A DNA stretch of 64,000 nt from Methylomagnum ishizawai (GCF_900155475.1 NZ_FXAM01000001.1:297501-361500), one strand, 5' to 3'. Counted from the first letter of the stretch, positions 1-10,154 are shown. Numbers and translations: made by a program. Notes: generated by a model not told the origin, from the sequence alone.

Positions 1-1246
<1,246 letters not shown>

Positions 1247-1337
1247 ATATAACACCCAAACGGTGTGGTGTTGACACATTACGCGACGTGTACGTTTTCC
1301 AGTGTTGTTGAGCTACGCAGCTCCGACCAACCAGTTT

Positions 1338-1453
1338 TGCCTGGTGGCCATAGCGAGCGGGAACCACCCGATCCCATCCCGACCTCGGAAGTGAAACCGC
1401 TTAGCGCCGATGATAGTGTGGTTACCCATGTGAAAGTAGGGAACCGCCAGGCA
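1338..1453 (+). rRNA. 5S rRNA
   Basis: A 116-nt segment begins TGCCTGGTGGCC and ends CCGCCAGGCA, so its ends pair to form helix I. Inside it carries the conserved 5S stretch GAACCACCCGATCCCATCCC. It lies about 91 nt after the 23S end, the usual 23S-5S order, and is followed directly by a strong terminator. Its ends are set from the terminal pairing and could be off by a base or two. Confidence 0.95.
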
Positions 1454-1464
1454 CCCAAACAAGG

Positions 1465-1500
1465 AAAGCCCCTTGTCCTCCACAGGACATGGGGCTTTTT
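1465..1500 (+). terminator. rRNA operon terminator
   Basis: A 14-bp stem with one mismatch (AAAGCCCCTTGTCC against GGACATGGGGCTTT) closes on a short TCCACA-like loop and runs into TTTTT. It sits 12 nt after the 5S gene and closes the rRNA operon before vsr. Confidence 0.9.
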
Positions 1501-1548
1501 CTTTGGCCGTGAATAGCGAGGCAATATCCCTGAACGCTAAAATGGGCC

Positions 1549-1971
1549 ATGGTCGATACCCTCATGCCCGCCGAGCGCAGCGAACTTATGGCCCGGGTCC
1601 GCTCCAAGGATACTCGCCCGGAAATCTTGGTGCGGCGTTTAGTCCATGCCATGGGTTATCGTTACCGTTTACATGTGGGGCGGTTGCCGGGTTCCCCCGA
1701 TTTAGTGTTCCCGCGCCTGCGCAAAGTCTTGTTCGTACATGGCTGCTTCTGGCACCAACACCCAAATCCAAGATGCAAGATTGCCCGTTTGCCCAAATCC
1801 CGACCGGAATTCTGGCACCCCAAATTGGAAGGCAATCGCCGCCGCGATGAGCGGCAGCAGGAAGCCCTGCTCGACCTGGGTTGGCATTTCATGGTGGTCT
1901 GGGAATGCGAAACCTGGGATATTCCCAGCCTAATAGAAAAAATACAGATGTTCCTGGCGGAGGATGAATAA
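1549..1971 (+). CDS. vsr: Very short patch repair endonuclease Vsr
   Basis: This 140-aa protein nicks DNA 5' of the T in T:G mismatches left by deamination of 5-methylcytosine, protecting the sites of its partner methyltransferase. Family motifs are clear: MARVRSKDTRPE near residue 14, LPGSPDLVF with the catalytic Asp51, and HGCFWHQH, whose Phe67, Trp68 and His69 fall at the same numbers as the mismatch-wedge and catalytic residues of E. coli Vsr. That numbering supports the ATG at 1549 over the in-frame ATG at 1564. No strong Shine-Dalgarno is visible. The stop lies 5 nt before the methyltransferase start, so the two are probably co-transcribed as part of a restriction-modification cassette placed just after the rRNA terminator. 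Confidence 0.95.
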   Translation: MVDTLMPAERSELMARVRSKDTRPEILVRRLVHAMGYRYRLHVGRLPGSPDLVFPRLRKVLFVHGCFWHQHPNPRCKIARLPKSRPEFWHPKLEGNRRRDERQQEALLDLGWHFMVVWECETWDIPSLIEKIQMFLAEDE

Positions 1972-1976
1972 ACCAC

Positions 1977-3158
1977 ATGCGGTCGGTTGAATTGTTCGCC
2001 GGAGCGGGCGGCTTGGGGATGGGGATCAGCCGGGCCGGGTTCGAGCCTGTGGCGGTGATCGAGTGGAACCGCCATTGTTGCCATACCCTGCGCCAAAACC
2101 AGGCTAAGCGGTTGGAACCTGTGGCGCATTGGCCCTTGGTCGAAGGCGATGTCCGCGACTTCGATTTCAGCGCGATCCGGGGTGGGGTCGATCTGGTGTC
2201 TGGGGGGCCGCCTTGCCAGCCGTTTTCGCTCGGGGGCAAGCATCGCGGTTGTCTGGACGAACGCGATATGTTCCCGCAGGCCATCCGGGCGGTGCGCGAA
2301 CTCCAACCCAAAGCCTTCATGTTCGAGAACGTCAAGGGATTGACCCGCGCCAATTTCATCCCCTATCTCGAATACATCCGCCTGCGCTTGTCCTATCCCG
2401 AAATGACGCCCAAGCCCGGCGAAGATTGGACCACGCACCGCGCCCGTTTGGAAAAGCACCATTCGGGCGGCAAACACGACGGCTTGTATTATCACATCCT
2501 GACCCGCGGCCTCCTGAACGCCGCCAACTACGGCATTCCCCAGCGCCGCGAGCGCATTTTCCTGGTCGGATTCCGTGCCGATCTGGGTATCGAATGGTCT
2601 TTCCCGGAACCTACCCACGATCTGGACGCGCTGCTGTGGTCGCAATGGCATAGCGGCGAGTATTGGGAACGCCACCGGATCGCCCAGCGCCACCGCCCCG
2701 AGGGCGGCAAAGCCAAAGCCCGCGCTTTGACGCTCGCGGAAGAACCCAGGTCGCTTCCCTGGCGGACGGTGCGCGATGCCATCGCGGATTTGCCCGACCC
2801 GGAAATCCAGCCTACGGCGGCCGCGGCCTATGCCAACCACCGTTTCCAGCCGGGAGCCCGCAGCTATCCTGGGCATACCGGCAGTCCGCTGGACGAACCG
2901 GCCAAGACCTTGAAGGCGGGCGACCACGGGGTTCCGGGCGGGGAGAACATGTTGCTGCGTCCCGACGGCTCGGTGCGTTATTTCACGGTGCGGGAAAGCG
3001 CCCGCCTGCAAACCTTCCCGGACGATTTCCGGTTCGAGGGTTCTTGGACCGAATCGATGCGCCAAATCGGCAACGCCGTCCCGGTGGAACTCGCCGCCAT
3101 CGTGGCGGGCAGCATCAAAGCCCATCTTGCCCAGGCGGCGACCCCGGACCGCGCCTGA
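1977..3158 (+). CDS. dcm: DNA (cytosine-5) methyltransferase
   Basis: This 393-aa C5-methyltransferase transfers a methyl group from SAM to cytosine in a specific site. Motif I is ELFAGAGGLGMG (residues 5-16), motif IV is GGPPCQPFS with catalytic Cys80, motif VI is ENVKG, motif VIII is QRRERIFLVGF, and motifs IX/X end in RQIGNAVP near residue 365. The region between motifs VIII and IX is the expected target-recognition domain. It lies between vsr and a GIY-YIG endonuclease, and its TGA overlaps the next ATG (TGATG). Target specificity cannot be read from sequence. The Eco29kI-like neighbour suggests CCGCGG, which is a guess. Confidence 0.95.
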   Translation: MRSVELFAGAGGLGMGISRAGFEPVAVIEWNRHCCHTLRQNQAKRLEPVAHWPLVEGDVRDFDFSAIRGGVDLVSGGPPCQPFSLGGKHRGCLDERDMFPQAIRAVRELQPKAFMFENVKGLTRANFIPYLEYIRLRLSYPEMTPKPGEDWTTHRARLEKHHSGGKHDGLYYHILTRGLLNAANYGIPQRRERIFLVGFRADLGIEWSFPEPTHDLDALLWSQWHSGEYWERHRIAQRHRPEGGKAKARALTLAEEPRSLPWRTVRDAIADLPDPEIQPTAAAAYANHRFQPGARSYPGHTGSPLDEPAKTLKAGDHGVPGGENMLLRPDGSVRYFTVRESARLQTFPDDFRFEGSWTESMRQIGNAVPVELAAIVAGSIKAHLAQAATPDRA

Positions 3159-3919
3159 TGCCGGGCTATCGGGAATTCGAGTTCGATCTGCCCGCCGCGC
3201 TCTTGCGGAACCTGGTCGAGGTGTTCGGCGCGATGGCGGCCGCGCCCTTGTTGCCCGGCAATCTGGTGGGGATTCCCGAGACCCAGGGCGTCTACCAATT
3301 GTTGTTGCGGGGCGATTTGGTCTATATCGGCAAGACCGACGCCGAGGCCGGCCTGCGCAAGCGGCTGGAACGCCACGCCCGCACCATCCAGCACCGTGTC
3401 AAGCTCGAACCCGCCGAGGTGGCTTTCAAGGCGGTGCGGGTATTCGTGTTCACGGCGATGGACCTGGAAACCCAACTCATCAAGCACTACGGCAATATCG
3501 CGCCGGTGCCGTGGAACAACAGCGGTTTCGGCTCGAACGATCCGGGCCGCGAACGCGATACCACCAATCTCAAGCCCGAGGGTTTCGATGCCCAATATCC
3601 GGTGGATATCGACCGCGGCATTGAACTGGGCCTGCCTTTTCCCGCCACCGCCGCCCTGGCCTGCACCTTGCTCAAGGAGTGTTTGCCGTATACCTTCCGG
3701 GTCGAGAACGCCGGGCGCGGCAGCCGTAGGCCACATCCCGATCTTGTGAATACCCAGGTCGTCCCGCCGCCCAAGCCTTATACCACCCGCCAATTCATCG
3801 AAGCCGTCCTCAAGCGCTTGCCGCCCGGCTGGCAGGCGACCGCCTTGCCCAGCCGGGTGATCCTGTATAAGGAGCAACGGGCCTATGCCTTCGGGACGGT
3901 GATCGCACGTTCGGATTGA
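3158..3919 (+). CDS. GIY-YIG type II restriction endonuclease, Eco29kI-like
   Basis: This 253-aa protein starts at an ATG overlapping the methyltransferase stop. It carries a GIY-YIG nuclease core: GVY at 44-46, VYIGK at 55-59, LRKRLERH with Arg69 and His73, the likely catalytic Glu104 in DLETQLIKHY, and Asn120/121 in WNNSGFGSNDPG. The Arg-His-Glu-Asn order and approximate spacing resemble Eco29kI, a type II enzyme cutting CCGCGG whose partner is an m5C methyltransferase. Position directly after dcm fits a restriction enzyme. Its last 37 bp overlap the 3' end of the converging glutamate dehydrogenase gene. The family assignment is from motif recognition, and the cut site is inferred. Confidence 0.8.
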   Translation: MPGYREFEFDLPAALLRNLVEVFGAMAAAPLLPGNLVGIPETQGVYQLLLRGDLVYIGKTDAEAGLRKRLERHARTIQHRVKLEPAEVAFKAVRVFVFTAMDLETQLIKHYGNIAPVPWNNSGFGSNDPGRERDTTNLKPEGFDAQYPVDIDRGIELGLPFPATAALACTLLKECLPYTFRVENAGRGSRRPHPDLVNTQVVPPPKPYTTRQFIEAVLKRLPPGWQATALPSRVILYKEQRAYAFGTVIARSD

Positions 3920-6900
3920 GCCTCTCCGTCGCCAGCCTCCCGTAAAGCTTCCAGTGCCGCGCCCAGGGCGGCGAAGGGAGCCACGGAAGTGGCGGCGGCA
4001 TCGGTCAATTCCCGTGCCAGCCGTTGAAAGTGGGCCAGACGGGTTTGTAGCGCGGGGGTGGCGGACAAGGCCGCAGGCTCCTGGATTCCTTGCCGCGATA
4101 GAGATGCGCCAAGACGGGCCGGGGCGGTTTGGAAGCGGTCGATCAGCGCCAACCGCGCCCGGCGTTCCCAGCGGTCGCGGGACTGGACCGCCGCCAACCA
4201 GGCGATCAAGCGCGGCAATCCGAGCTGGGCGGCGATGGTATCGGACAGGCGCGCCACCTCGGCCAGCGCCAGACCTTGGGCTCCGGCCCATTCCAGCAAG
4301 GCCGGGAATTGGCCCAGCCGTTCGGCATGGACCAGCAAACACGCCTGTTCCTGGGTGAATCCCGCCGCGGTTAACTCGGCCAGGGTTCCGGTCGCGGTGG
4401 TGTCCGCGGCCAAATAATCCAGATAGTCCCGCAGTCCGCCGCGTCCGGCTGCGAAGGCTGGGATTGGGTTCCGGTCCAAAGAGCGGCGGCATAATTCCGC
4501 CAGCAAACCTTCCAGCCGCAAGAGCCCAAGGTATTGCCGGTCGATGGCCCAAGAGCCATCCAGCTTGTGGATTTGTTCCCGCAACGCGCGACCCCCGACG
4601 ATGCGGTCGAACCGCGCATAGGCTTCCACGGCCCGAGCCAACAGGGTCGAATCTAATTCCTCCACCCAGGCCAGGAAACCCACCCCGGCTTGGTCGATGA
4701 CCGCATTGGCGATCTGGGTGACGGTGATTTCCCGCGCCAGGGGATGTTCTGGCAGATAAGCGCCGAACTCCTCCCGCAACGGCCCAGGAAAATAGGCCGA
4801 CAGGCAATCCTGGGTCCACTCGCCCGGGAAGTCCGGGCGGTCCAGCAAGGCCCGCTTCAACGCCAGTTTGGCATAGGCCATCAACACCGCGAGTTCCGGC
4901 CGGGTGAGTCCGCCACCCCGCGCCAGGATATCCTTGCGGGCGGGGAAGTCCTCGACCGCCCGGTCCAAAAGTCCGGCGTTGGCGAGCCGGTCGGCCACGT
5001 CCAGGAAGGGTTCGGCGTCCAAGGCGCAGCGCTGCCGGTCCAGCGACAGGCAGAGGCTTTGCGCGGCGTTGTGGGCCAGCACCGACCCGACCACCGCGCC
5101 GGAGAGATCGGCGAGCCGCCGGTTCCGTTCCTCTACGCCGTCGATCAGCCCGCGTCGGCGCAACAGGGCCAGCAGCATCTTGAGGTTGACCTCGTGGTCG
5201 GACAGGTCCACCCCACCGGAGTTGTCCACGGCGTCGGTATTGATGCGGCCCCCGGCCAGGGCGTATTCGATGCGGGCTTTCTGGGTGAAGCCCAGGTTCG
5301 CGCCTTCCCCGACCACCTTGGCCCGGACCTGGACCGCGTCGATCCGCACCGCGTCGTTGGCGCGGTCGGCCACTGATTCATGGCGCTCGGAACCGGCTTT
5401 GACATAGGTGCCGATGCCGCCCAGCCACAGCAGATCGACCGGCGCGGCCAGCAACAGCCGGATCAATTCCTCGCCATCGACCGAGGCATGGCGCAGGCCC
5501 AGCCAAGCGCGGACGGCGGGCGACAGCGGAATATCCTTGGCATCGCGGGGAAACACCCCGCCGCCCGGTGAAATCAAGGCGCGGTCGTAGGCTTCCCAAC
5601 CGGGCGCGGCCAGTTCGAACAACCGTAGGCGCTCGCGGAAGGACACCGCCGGGTCGGGGTCGGGATCGAGGAAGATTTCGTGCGAGCCGAAAGCCGCCAG
5701 CAAGCGGATATTCTCCGACAGTAACATCCCGTTGCCGAACACATCGCCGTCCATGCTGCCGATGCCCACCACGCTGAAGGGGCGGTCCAGCGCCAGCCCG
5801 GCCTCGCGGAAATGCCGCTTCACGCATTCCCAAGCGCCCCGCGCGGTGATGCCCAGTTTTTTGTGGTGGAAACCCTGCGAACCGCCGCTGGCGAAGGCAT
5901 CGCCCAGCCAGAAGCCATACTCGGCGGCGATGCGGTTGGCGGTGTCGGACATTCGCGCCGTGCCCTTGTCGGCGGCGACCACTAGGTAAGGATCGGCGGC
6001 GTCGTAGGCGATGCGGCGGTGGGGCGGTTCCACGGTGGGGTTGTCGGTCAGGTCGAGCAAGCCCCGCATCAGGGTGGCGTAGGCGGTTTGCGCCAGCCGC
6101 TCGCGTTCTTCCGGGCGTGGCTCGGTCGAATTCAGCACGAAACCGCCCTTGGCGCCCAAGGGTACGATGAGCGCGTTCTTGATCATCTGGGTCCGCATCA
6201 GGCCCAGGATTTCGCTGCGGAAATCGTCGGGCCGGTCCGACCAGCGGATGCCGCCCCGCGCCACCTTGGCCCCGCGCAGGTGGATGCCCTCCATCAGCCG
6301 CGAATGTACGTAGATTTCGAACAAAGGCCGGGGCGCGGGCATATTGATGATGCCCAGGCTGTTGATCTTGAAGGCGATGGCGTGTTGATCCGGGGCTTTG
6401 GGCAGGTAGTAGTCGGTGCGGAGGGTGGCGTCGACCAGGTTGAACACATCGCGCAGGATGCGGTCCTCGGCGCTGTCGGCCACGCCGTCCAGGAGGGTGG
6501 CGAGTTCCTGCCGCAGCGGCGACAAGGCTTCTTCCTCGCGCTGGCCGGGCGTGTCCCAGCGGCCATCCGGCTCGAAGCGGGCGGCGAAATAGCGGAACAA
6601 CAAGCGGGCCACCCCAGGGTGGGCCAGCAGGGCTTGGTGGAAACGGAAGCGGCCAAAATGGCTGCCCAGTTGGAAGTAATAGTTGCGGTAGGCCCGGAAC
6701 ACATCGATTTCGCGCCAGGACAGCCCCGCCGATAGCAGCAGGCCGTTCAGCGCGTCGTTGTCCACCCGGCCCGCCAACAGCGCGTCCAAGGCTTCCAATA
6801 CCTGGGCCTTATACGCCAGTGGATCGACGCCGGGGGCTTGCGGCCGCACCGCGAAACCGCGCAGGCACCAGCGCCGCGTCCCCAGTTCCAGCCGGAACGA

Positions 6901-7215
6901 GCTTTGGTCCAATACCCGGAAACCCAGGCTTTGGACCAGCGGCATGATTTCGTCCAGCCCGCGTTCCCGTCCGCTATAAAGCCGCAGTTGGTGGCAACCA
7001 CCCAGGTCGGGATCGGGTTCCCACAGATCGAAGCCTTCGCCGCCATCCCGGTCCAAGGCGGCGAGGCGGAGGGCGTCGCGGGCCGCGAGTCCGGGCGGGG
7101 TGGTGGCGCGGTATTCCGGGGCGAAGACGGCGCTGGCGAGCGAATCGGGGCAGGGCTGGCCGGCCGCGGCCAGCCTACGGGCGAGGTCGGCCTTGAAGGC
7201 GCGTTCCCAGGACAT
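3883..7215 (-). CDS. gdhB: NAD-specific glutamate dehydrogenase, short form (1110 aa)
   Basis: This enzyme deaminates glutamate to 2-oxoglutarate with NAD. The catalytic segment contains MEGIHLRGAKVARGGIRWSD, then PLGAKGGFVLN and, for nucleotide binding, VVGIGSMDGDVFGNGML. These are typical of the large bacterial NAD-GDH family. Family members are usually about 1600 aa. This one is 1110 aa and starts near the segment LDEIMPLVQSLGFRVL, so most of the N-terminal ACT-like regulatory part is absent. A GGGGGAG ribosome-binding site precedes the ATG at 7215, so the short start looks real. It lies 34 nt downstream of the RsbW-like gene on the same strand, suggesting one operon with the partner-switch pair. 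Confidence 0.88.
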   Translation of the reverse strand: MSWERAFKADLARRLAAAGQPCPDSLASAVFAPEYRATTPPGLAARDALRLAALDRDGGEGFDLWEPDPDLGGCHQLRLYSGRERGLDEIMPLVQSLGFRVLDQSSFRLELGTRRWCLRGFAVRPQAPGVDPLAYKAQVLEALDALLAGRVDNDALNGLLLSAGLSWREIDVFRAYRNYYFQLGSHFGRFRFHQALLAHPGVARLLFRYFAARFEPDGRWDTPGQREEEALSPLRQELATLLDGVADSAEDRILRDVFNLVDATLRTDYYLPKAPDQHAIAFKINSLGIINMPAPRPLFEIYVHSRLMEGIHLRGAKVARGGIRWSDRPDDFRSEILGLMRTQMIKNALIVPLGAKGGFVLNSTEPRPEERERLAQTAYATLMRGLLDLTDNPTVEPPHRRIAYDAADPYLVVAADKGTARMSDTANRIAAEYGFWLGDAFASGGSQGFHHKKLGITARGAWECVKRHFREAGLALDRPFSVVGIGSMDGDVFGNGMLLSENIRLLAAFGSHEIFLDPDPDPAVSFRERLRLFELAAPGWEAYDRALISPGGGVFPRDAKDIPLSPAVRAWLGLRHASVDGEELIRLLLAAPVDLLWLGGIGTYVKAGSERHESVADRANDAVRIDAVQVRAKVVGEGANLGFTQKARIEYALAGGRINTDAVDNSGGVDLSDHEVNLKMLLALLRRRGLIDGVEERNRRLADLSGAVVGSVLAHNAAQSLCLSLDRQRCALDAEPFLDVADRLANAGLLDRAVEDFPARKDILARGGGLTRPELAVLMAYAKLALKRALLDRPDFPGEWTQDCLSAYFPGPLREEFGAYLPEHPLAREITVTQIANAVIDQAGVGFLAWVEELDSTLLARAVEAYARFDRIVGGRALREQIHKLDGSWAIDRQYLGLLRLEGLLAELCRRSLDRNPIPAFAAGRGGLRDYLDYLAADTTATGTLAELTAAGFTQEQACLLVHAERLGQFPALLEWAGAQGLALAEVARLSDTIAAQLGLPRLIAWLAAVQSRDRWERRARLALIDRFQTAPARLGASLSRQGIQEPAALSATPALQTRLAHFQRLARELTDAAATSVAPFAALGAALEALREAGDGEAQSERAITVPKA

Positions 7216-7249
7216 GGCGAAACTCCCCCCGCGGGTTCGGGCGCGGGTG

Positions 7250-7687
7250 TTATTCGAGTTTTTTATACATTTCCAGCACGTTGCCGCTCTCGGTCTTGCG
7301 ATAGGCGACGGTGTCCATCAGGGTGCGGATCAGGAAGATGCCCCGGCCCCGTTCGCAAGGGTCGTCGAAGTCGGGGGCGGGCACGGCGTCGAGGTCGAAG
7401 CCCTGGCCCTGGTCGTGGACATGGATGTTGAGTTCCTTGTCCGCGATGTAGATGCAGACCCGCACGGTTTTGCGGGGTTGGTTTTCGGGGCAATGTTCGA
7501 TGGCGTTGACCATGGCCTCGGTCAGCACCAGGTTGAGATGGTAGGCGAGGGCGTCGCGGTCGCCGCTGTAGCCGTCCAAGACCCTGGCCAATTCCTCGGC
7601 GATATTGCCGATCAGGCCCAGATAGCGGGTCTGGTTGGGCACCACGATATCCAGGTGTATGCAGCAGCCTTCTTCGCACATGGCCAC
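7250..7687 (-). CDS. RsbW-like anti-sigma factor / serine kinase
   Basis: This 145-aa protein of the GHKL ATPase fold has an N-box (NLVLTEAMVNAIEHC near residues 52-66) and G-boxes (HDQGQGFDL near 91 and ERGRGIFLIRTLMD near 111-124). Such proteins phosphorylate a STAS antagonist or sequester a target in partner switching. It follows the STAS gene by 8 nt and precedes gdhB. The start may be the ATG at 7687 or the one at 7681. The Cys pair near the N-terminus (CEEGCC) is unusual. Its actual target is unknown. Confidence 0.85.
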   Translation of the reverse strand: MAMCEEGCCIHLDIVVPNQTRYLGLIGNIAEELARVLDGYSGDRDALAYHLNLVLTEAMVNAIEHCPENQPRKTVRVCIYIADKELNIHVHDQGQGFDLDAVPAPDFDDPCERGRGIFLIRTLMDTVAYRKTESGNVLEMYKKLE

Positions 7688-7695
7688 GTCCTCGC

Positions 7696-8031
7696 TTAGG
7701 CTTTGTTGAGGGCTCCTTCGACGCTGGGGTAGATATCGAACACCCGGTGCAGCCGGGTCAGTTCGAACATCGATTGCACCCTGGGCTGGAGTCCGGCCAG
7801 CACGAACGAACCCGATCTCAGCGAGGCGTTCTTGTAGCCGGAGAGCAGTGCCCCCAGTCCTGAACTATCGATGAAGCGGACGCCCGCCAGATCGACGATG
7901 AGTTGGGTGTCGCCGTTTTCCAGGAGTTTGAGGATATGGTCCCGGAGGTCGCTGGAATTGTGGGCGTCCAGCCGTTCTTCCTTGAGGCTCAGGACCGTTT
8001 TGCCGTCGTGTTTTGCGGTCGCGATTTGCAT
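7696..8031 (-). CDS. STAS-domain anti-sigma factor antagonist
   Basis: This 111-aa single-domain STAS protein contains the loop FIDSSGLGALLSGY. Ser56 or Ser57 is the phosphorylation site expected in the SpoIIAA/RsbV family. The start at 8031 has AAGGTG placed 7 nt upstream, better than a longer in-frame start at 8139. It is the first gene of the apparent STAS-RsbW-gdhB operon. Dephosphorylation would need a PP2C/SpoIIE phosphatase. One such gene, damaged by a frameshift, lies at 36291-37398, but no link between them is shown. Confidence 0.88.
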   Translation of the reverse strand: MQIATAKHDGKTVLSLKEERLDAHNSSDLRDHILKLLENGDTQLIVDLAGVRFIDSSGLGALLSGYKNASLRSGSFVLAGLQPRVQSMFELTRLHRVFDIYPSVEGALNKA

Positions 8032-8286
8032 CTTGGCACCTTGTGGAGTTCTTGCGGAGCGGGGCGCGGTTTTTCCTTGCGGTGACGGCGGACCCTGCCC
8101 GCATCGGTGGGCGGAGGGCCGGGCGGTTCCCCGGTCCAAGCGGTGTGGAATCCCGGTCCTGCCTGCTTAGACGGGGCGGGGCGCGGTGGAATTCAATCTG
8201 CCGCGGCCCCTCAAGGAGAATATAAACCATGGGCGGTCGGATGGGGGGCCGGAGTGCCGGCTTGTTTCATATATGGGAGGTCCGGC

Positions 8287-9057
8287 ATGTTTTCCCGCGC
8301 CGATTTCCGGCTTGGCTTCGCCTTGGCCGCGGTCTTGTCCCTGGCCGCGCCGCGTGCCGATGCCGCCCGCGTGTTCTCGCCGCCCGGCATCCTGGGCGGC
8401 GACGACCGCGCCCCCTTGGATTCGACCGCCTGGCCCTGGCAGGCCATCGGTCGGCTCAATCAACCCCATGGCGGCTATTGTACGGCTACTTTGATCGCTC
8501 CCGACGCCGTGTTGACGGCGGGCCATTGCCTGACCGACCGCCGCACCGGCCAGCGTCTGGCGGCGCGGGATTTGGTGTTCGTGGCCGACCTCCGGCGCGA
8601 CGACGATTTGGGCTATGCCCGTGGCCGGACGCTGGACCACGCCCCCCCCGCCGGCCTGGGGACGGCCCCTGGGCTGGAAGCCTTGGCCGGGGATTGGGCG
8701 GTGGTCCGGCTCGAACATCCCCTGCCGATCCGGCCCGTGCCGATCCGCCCGTTGCCGGACGCGGGGCCGTCCCCCCGGCTGCAACGGGCCGGTTATGGCC
8801 AGGACCGGCCCAACCTCCTCTCCCTGCACGATGGCTGCCGGGTGAGTGGCAGGCTGGCGGAAGGCCGGGTGCTGGTCTGCGATTGCGACGGCACCCACGG
8901 CGATTCCGGCTCGCCGCTGCTGCTGCGTGAGGGGGGGCGGGCCTGGATCGTCGGCGTGTTGTCCGCCGCGGGGGCGGGCGGTGGCGGCAATTACGCCATC
9001 CATGCCGCCGTGTTCCAGGGCGCGCTGGCCGAGCCGGTACCGCCGCGCCGCCCCTGA
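8287..9057 (+). CDS. Exported trypsin-like serine protease
   Basis: This 256-aa protein has a signal peptide (hydrophobic stretch about residues 8-21, likely cut near ADA-ARV) followed by a chymotrypsin-fold domain. The triad is visible: His80 in LTAGHC, Asp136 in GDWAVVRLE and Ser207 in GDSGSPLL. The ATG at 8287 is preceded by GGGAGG and places the signal peptide correctly. It probably acts in the periplasm or outside the cell. It is transcribed away from the STAS operon and is separate from the following mutarotase. Substrate unknown. Confidence 0.85.
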   Translation: MFSRADFRLGFALAAVLSLAAPRADAARVFSPPGILGGDDRAPLDSTAWPWQAIGRLNQPHGGYCTATLIAPDAVLTAGHCLTDRRTGQRLAARDLVFVADLRRDDDLGYARGRTLDHAPPAGLGTAPGLEALAGDWAVVRLEHPLPIRPVPIRPLPDAGPSPRLQRAGYGQDRPNLLSLHDGCRVSGRLAEGRVLVCDCDGTHGDSGSPLLLREGGRAWIVGVLSAAGAGGGGNYAIHAAVFQGALAEPVPPRRP

Positions 9058-9202
9058 CCGGGGTTCCCGGCGGTCCGCTCGCCGTGCTTGCTCTTCCAGG
9101 GCAATCCGCCTACCCTTGCCCCGACGCCAGCCCGCCCCCAGTCCGACCGGCCACCGCACCGTCGTTCCATCCTCAAATAAGCCATATAGTCAAGGAAACT
9201 TC

Positions 9203-10114
9203 ATGGATACCAGCTATCTCTCCGATCTGCAAAAGCGCTTCGGCCTATCCGGCACCGTGGATTTCACCGAGCGGCACGGGATGCCGGTGGTGGAGGTCAA
9301 CAACGCCCAGGGTTCCGGCGTCCTGGCGTTGCAGGGGGCGCAATTGCTGACCTGGGCGCCCAAGGATCAGGCCGCCGTGGTGTGGCTGTCGCCCCAGGCC
9401 AAATTCGCCTGCGGGAAATCGGCGCGGGGTGGGGTGCCGATCTGCTGGCCCTGGTTCGGACCCCATGCCGAGGAGGCCGCGTTCCCGGCCCATGGTTTCG
9501 CCCGCACGGCGGCTTGGGAGGTGATCGAGGTCGCCACCCTGGAAGGCGGGGCCAACCGGCTCGGCTTCCGGTTATTGCGGAATGACGCCGACGACCTGTT
9601 ATGGCCGCACTGCACGCCGCTGGAAGTGCGCTACACCTTCGGCGCGGCCCTGGAAATCGAACTCGGCACCCGTAGCCGCAGCCCGAATCCCCTGGTCCTG
9701 GGCGAGGCGTTGCACACCTATTTCGGCGTCGGCGATGTGCGCGAGGTCCGGGTGTTGGGCCTGGACGGCGTCGAATATATCGACAAGGTGGACGGTGGCC
9801 GCCGCAAACGGCAGGCCGGGCCGGTCACCGTGGGCGGCGAGGTGGACCGGGTCTATCTGGGCACCGGGTCCACCTGCCTGATCGAAGACCTGTCCCTGAA
9901 CCGCCGCATCCGCATCGAGAAGAGCGGCAGCCGCGCCACCGTGGTGTGGAATCCTTGGGAGGACAAAGCCGCCAAGCTGGGCGACTTCGAGGCGGGTGGC
10001 CATCTCAAGATGCTCTGTGTCGAGAGCGCCAACGCGGCGGACGACGCCGTGGTGCTGGGACCGGGCGCGGAACATCGGCTGTGGGTGCGCTATTCGGTGG
10101 AGCCTTTGGCTTGA
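9203..10114 (+). CDS. D-hexose-6-phosphate mutarotase (YeaD family)
   Basis: This 303-aa aldose-1-epimerase-fold protein interconverts anomers of hexose 6-phosphates. Family motifs include RGGVPICWPWFGPH (near 74-87) and HGFARTAAWEV near 97-107, with the C-terminal segment KLGDFEAGGHLKMLCVE. The ATG at 9203 follows CAAGGAAAC. An upstream in-frame extension to 8846 overlaps the protease gene and is not homologous. The role is housekeeping sugar-phosphate metabolism. It is followed by the pseudouridine synthase 40 nt later. Confidence 0.9.
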   Translation: MDTSYLSDLQKRFGLSGTVDFTERHGMPVVEVNNAQGSGVLALQGAQLLTWAPKDQAAVVWLSPQAKFACGKSARGGVPICWPWFGPHAEEAAFPAHGFARTAAWEVIEVATLEGGANRLGFRLLRNDADDLLWPHCTPLEVRYTFGAALEIELGTRSRSPNPLVLGEALHTYFGVGDVREVRVLGLDGVEYIDKVDGGRRKRQAGPVTVGGEVDRVYLGTGSTCLIEDLSLNRRIRIEKSGSRATVVWNPWEDKAAKLGDFEAGGHLKMLCVESANAADDAVVLGPGAEHRLWVRYSVEPLA

Positions 10115-10154
10115 GGCCCGGACGACCCGCGCCAGTCGTCCGGGGTGGCCGCGC

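Noticed and set aside
8229-8930. Long frame starting at ATG 8229 behind AAGGAG
   Set aside because: It is out of frame with the trypsin-like protease, which has a signal peptide and full catalytic triad over the same DNA; the 8229 frame has no recognisable protein.
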